Shown: positions 62,837 through 64,000 of the stretch, one piece after another
Layout: every line of letters begins with the position of its first letter
How positions within the stretch are numbered: position 1 is the stretch's first letter
Assembly (NCBI GenBank): GCA_943788145.1
Contig: CALSPD010000016.1
Coordinates: 1 to 64,000, forward strand
From: an uncultured Flavobacteriales bacterium
GTDB lineage: Bacteria; Bacteroidota; Bacteroidia; Flavobacteriales_G; Salibacteraceae
Reading direction: 5' to 3'
DNA: 64,000 nucleotides
Position numbers and translations under genes: made by a program
Notes under the pieces: model-generated
The model's database searches: none
What the model saw: the letters and a program-made list of their open reading frames with translations, nothing else
Told to the model about the DNA's origin: nothing

Positions 62837-64000
62837 GTTTTTGCTTGTATCGGTGCTTGTTGTGATTTCCGGCTTAGGTCTGGCGCAGGATGCACTCAAA
62901 TACGAAACAAAGGCATTGACGCATAGAGATTCGAGCGTGGCATCCATGGAAGAACAACTCAGTGCAAGTTTTCAAGCTCCCATTTCAATGCGAAAAGTAC
63001 AGTCCAAAAAAAGTCCGATTGGAGTGCATGACCATTTTCAAATCGAAATCAACGGGCTACCCATCTATGAAGGTCTGGTGATTCGCTCGCGTTTCAATCA
63101 AGGCAATGCATCGATTTGTTATCCCAAGCTATCGTTGATGTTAGTACCATACCCATCAAAAACAAACCATGCTAGAGTCTTGAATTTTATAGAAAGTTTT
63201 GAGTTATTTGAATCGATATATCAATCTGGTTATCAGATCGTAATAATTGATAATATTCCCACACTTTCCTTTATCATAAAAGGAAAAATAGAGGGTTTTC
63301 CGCAAATCTTGATTTTAGATGAAAAAGGCGATGAAATCAATCGAAAAGACCTTACACGTTTCAATAAACCCGACTCACTGGTCCGTGTTATGGTCTTCCT
63401 TCCCGACCCGTTGACCCGTGCAGAAAAAGCTTATGGAAATCCACTGTACGATAACGATGACGCCAATGCTATCGCTTTGAACGATTTAAGAGTCGAAGAC
63501 AGCATTCTGGTTCGATGGGACTCAAATACATTGGAATGGGTGCTCGAAAGCGACTATTTCCAAGGCATAGACCTAGATGCCATTCCGAATGGCGATGCGC
63601 CCACATCCATAAATGGCAGGTTTGATTTTGGCCGTGGTGAATTTGGCTTTGAATACGTGAACGCCTTTTACCACATACATCGTCAACAAGAACGAATGCA
63701 AGAGCTTGGCTTTACCGACTTAGCCAACTACCCCATTAAAGTTGACGCCCACTACGGACTGGCTGATCAAAGTTCTTTCTCCTTTGACGACAACAGCCAA
63801 ACGGGTGTTTTGCGCTTTGGGGATGGCGGAGTCGATGACGCAGAAGATGCTGACGTTATTGTGCATGAATACACGCATGCGCTGAATTACAGCATAAACT
63901 CAAGCCCCGTTTCTGGTAACGAACGTGAAGCGATTGAAGAAGGCAATTGCGACTTCATTGCGCTTACTTATTCCCGTGCCATTTCCCAATTCGGTTACGA
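62811..64000 (+). CDS. Secreted zinc metallopeptidase (thermolysin-like HEYTH), truncated by window end
   Basis: Signal MFKLVKLHRFLLVSVLVVISGLGLAQ; DADVIVHEYTHALNYSINSSPVSGNEREAIEEGNCDF in the same frame. Confidence 0.75.
   Translation, partial: MFKLVKLHRFLLVSVLVVISGLGLAQDALKYETKALTHRDSSVASMEEQLSASFQAPISMRKVQSKKSPIGVHDHFQIEINGLPIYEGLVIRSRFNQGNASICYPKLSLMLVPYPSKTNHARVLNFIESFELFESIYQSGYQIVIIDNIPTLSFIIKGKIEGFPQILILDEKGDEINRKDLTRFNKPDSLVRVMVFLPDPLTRAEKAYGNPLYDNDDANAIALNDLRVEDSILVRWDSNTLEWVLESDYFQGIDLDAIPNGDAPTSINGRFDFGRGEFGFEYVNAFYHIHRQQERMQELGFTDLANYPIKVDAHYGLADQSSFSFDDNSQTGVLRFGDGGVDDAEDADVIVHEYTHALNYSINSSPVSGNEREAIEEGNCDFIALTYSRAISQFGY

Noticed and set aside
1-64000. CRISPR arrays, tRNA and rRNA genes
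   Set aside because: Looked for regular repeat-spacer spacing, tRNA-like cloverleaf/CCA ends and rRNA signature text; none recognised by eye. A tRNAscan-SE/Infernal run would be decisive

Overview
This is a Bacteroidota chromosomal window, probably Flavobacteriia/Cryomorphaceae-like judging from T9SS C-terminal sorting domains, PorP/SprF barrels and lack of Shine-Dalgarno use. Most of it is housekeeping: def, ruvX, dapD, tsaC-like, cca, miaA, rnz, pyrB/pyrR, rpsA, fabG, sucD, mnmE, fhs, ssb, prmC, ribD. These are interspersed with lipoproteins and T9SS cargo. The main accessory feature is a ~6.2 kb integrated element at about 30922-37129, inserted exactly at the 3' end of mnmE/trmE and bounded by near-perfect 18-bp direct repeats (TTTTGTATCGGAAAgTAA / TTTTGTATCGGAAAaTAA). 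It carries a frameshifted tyrosine integrase, an excisionase-like HTH protein, a RepA-like ATPase and a primase-like protein. A TGTAAC/GTTACA repeat cluster lies between the last two. I see no relaxase or conjugation gene. The second notable locus is 48547-51073, where a PorP/SprF-like barrel reads in frame into a VWA protein that ends in a T9SS sorting domain. Several genes are broken by single-base indels, mostly in short homopolymers, so assembly error must be excluded before calling them pseudogenes. All family calls come from reading the translations; no database search was run.
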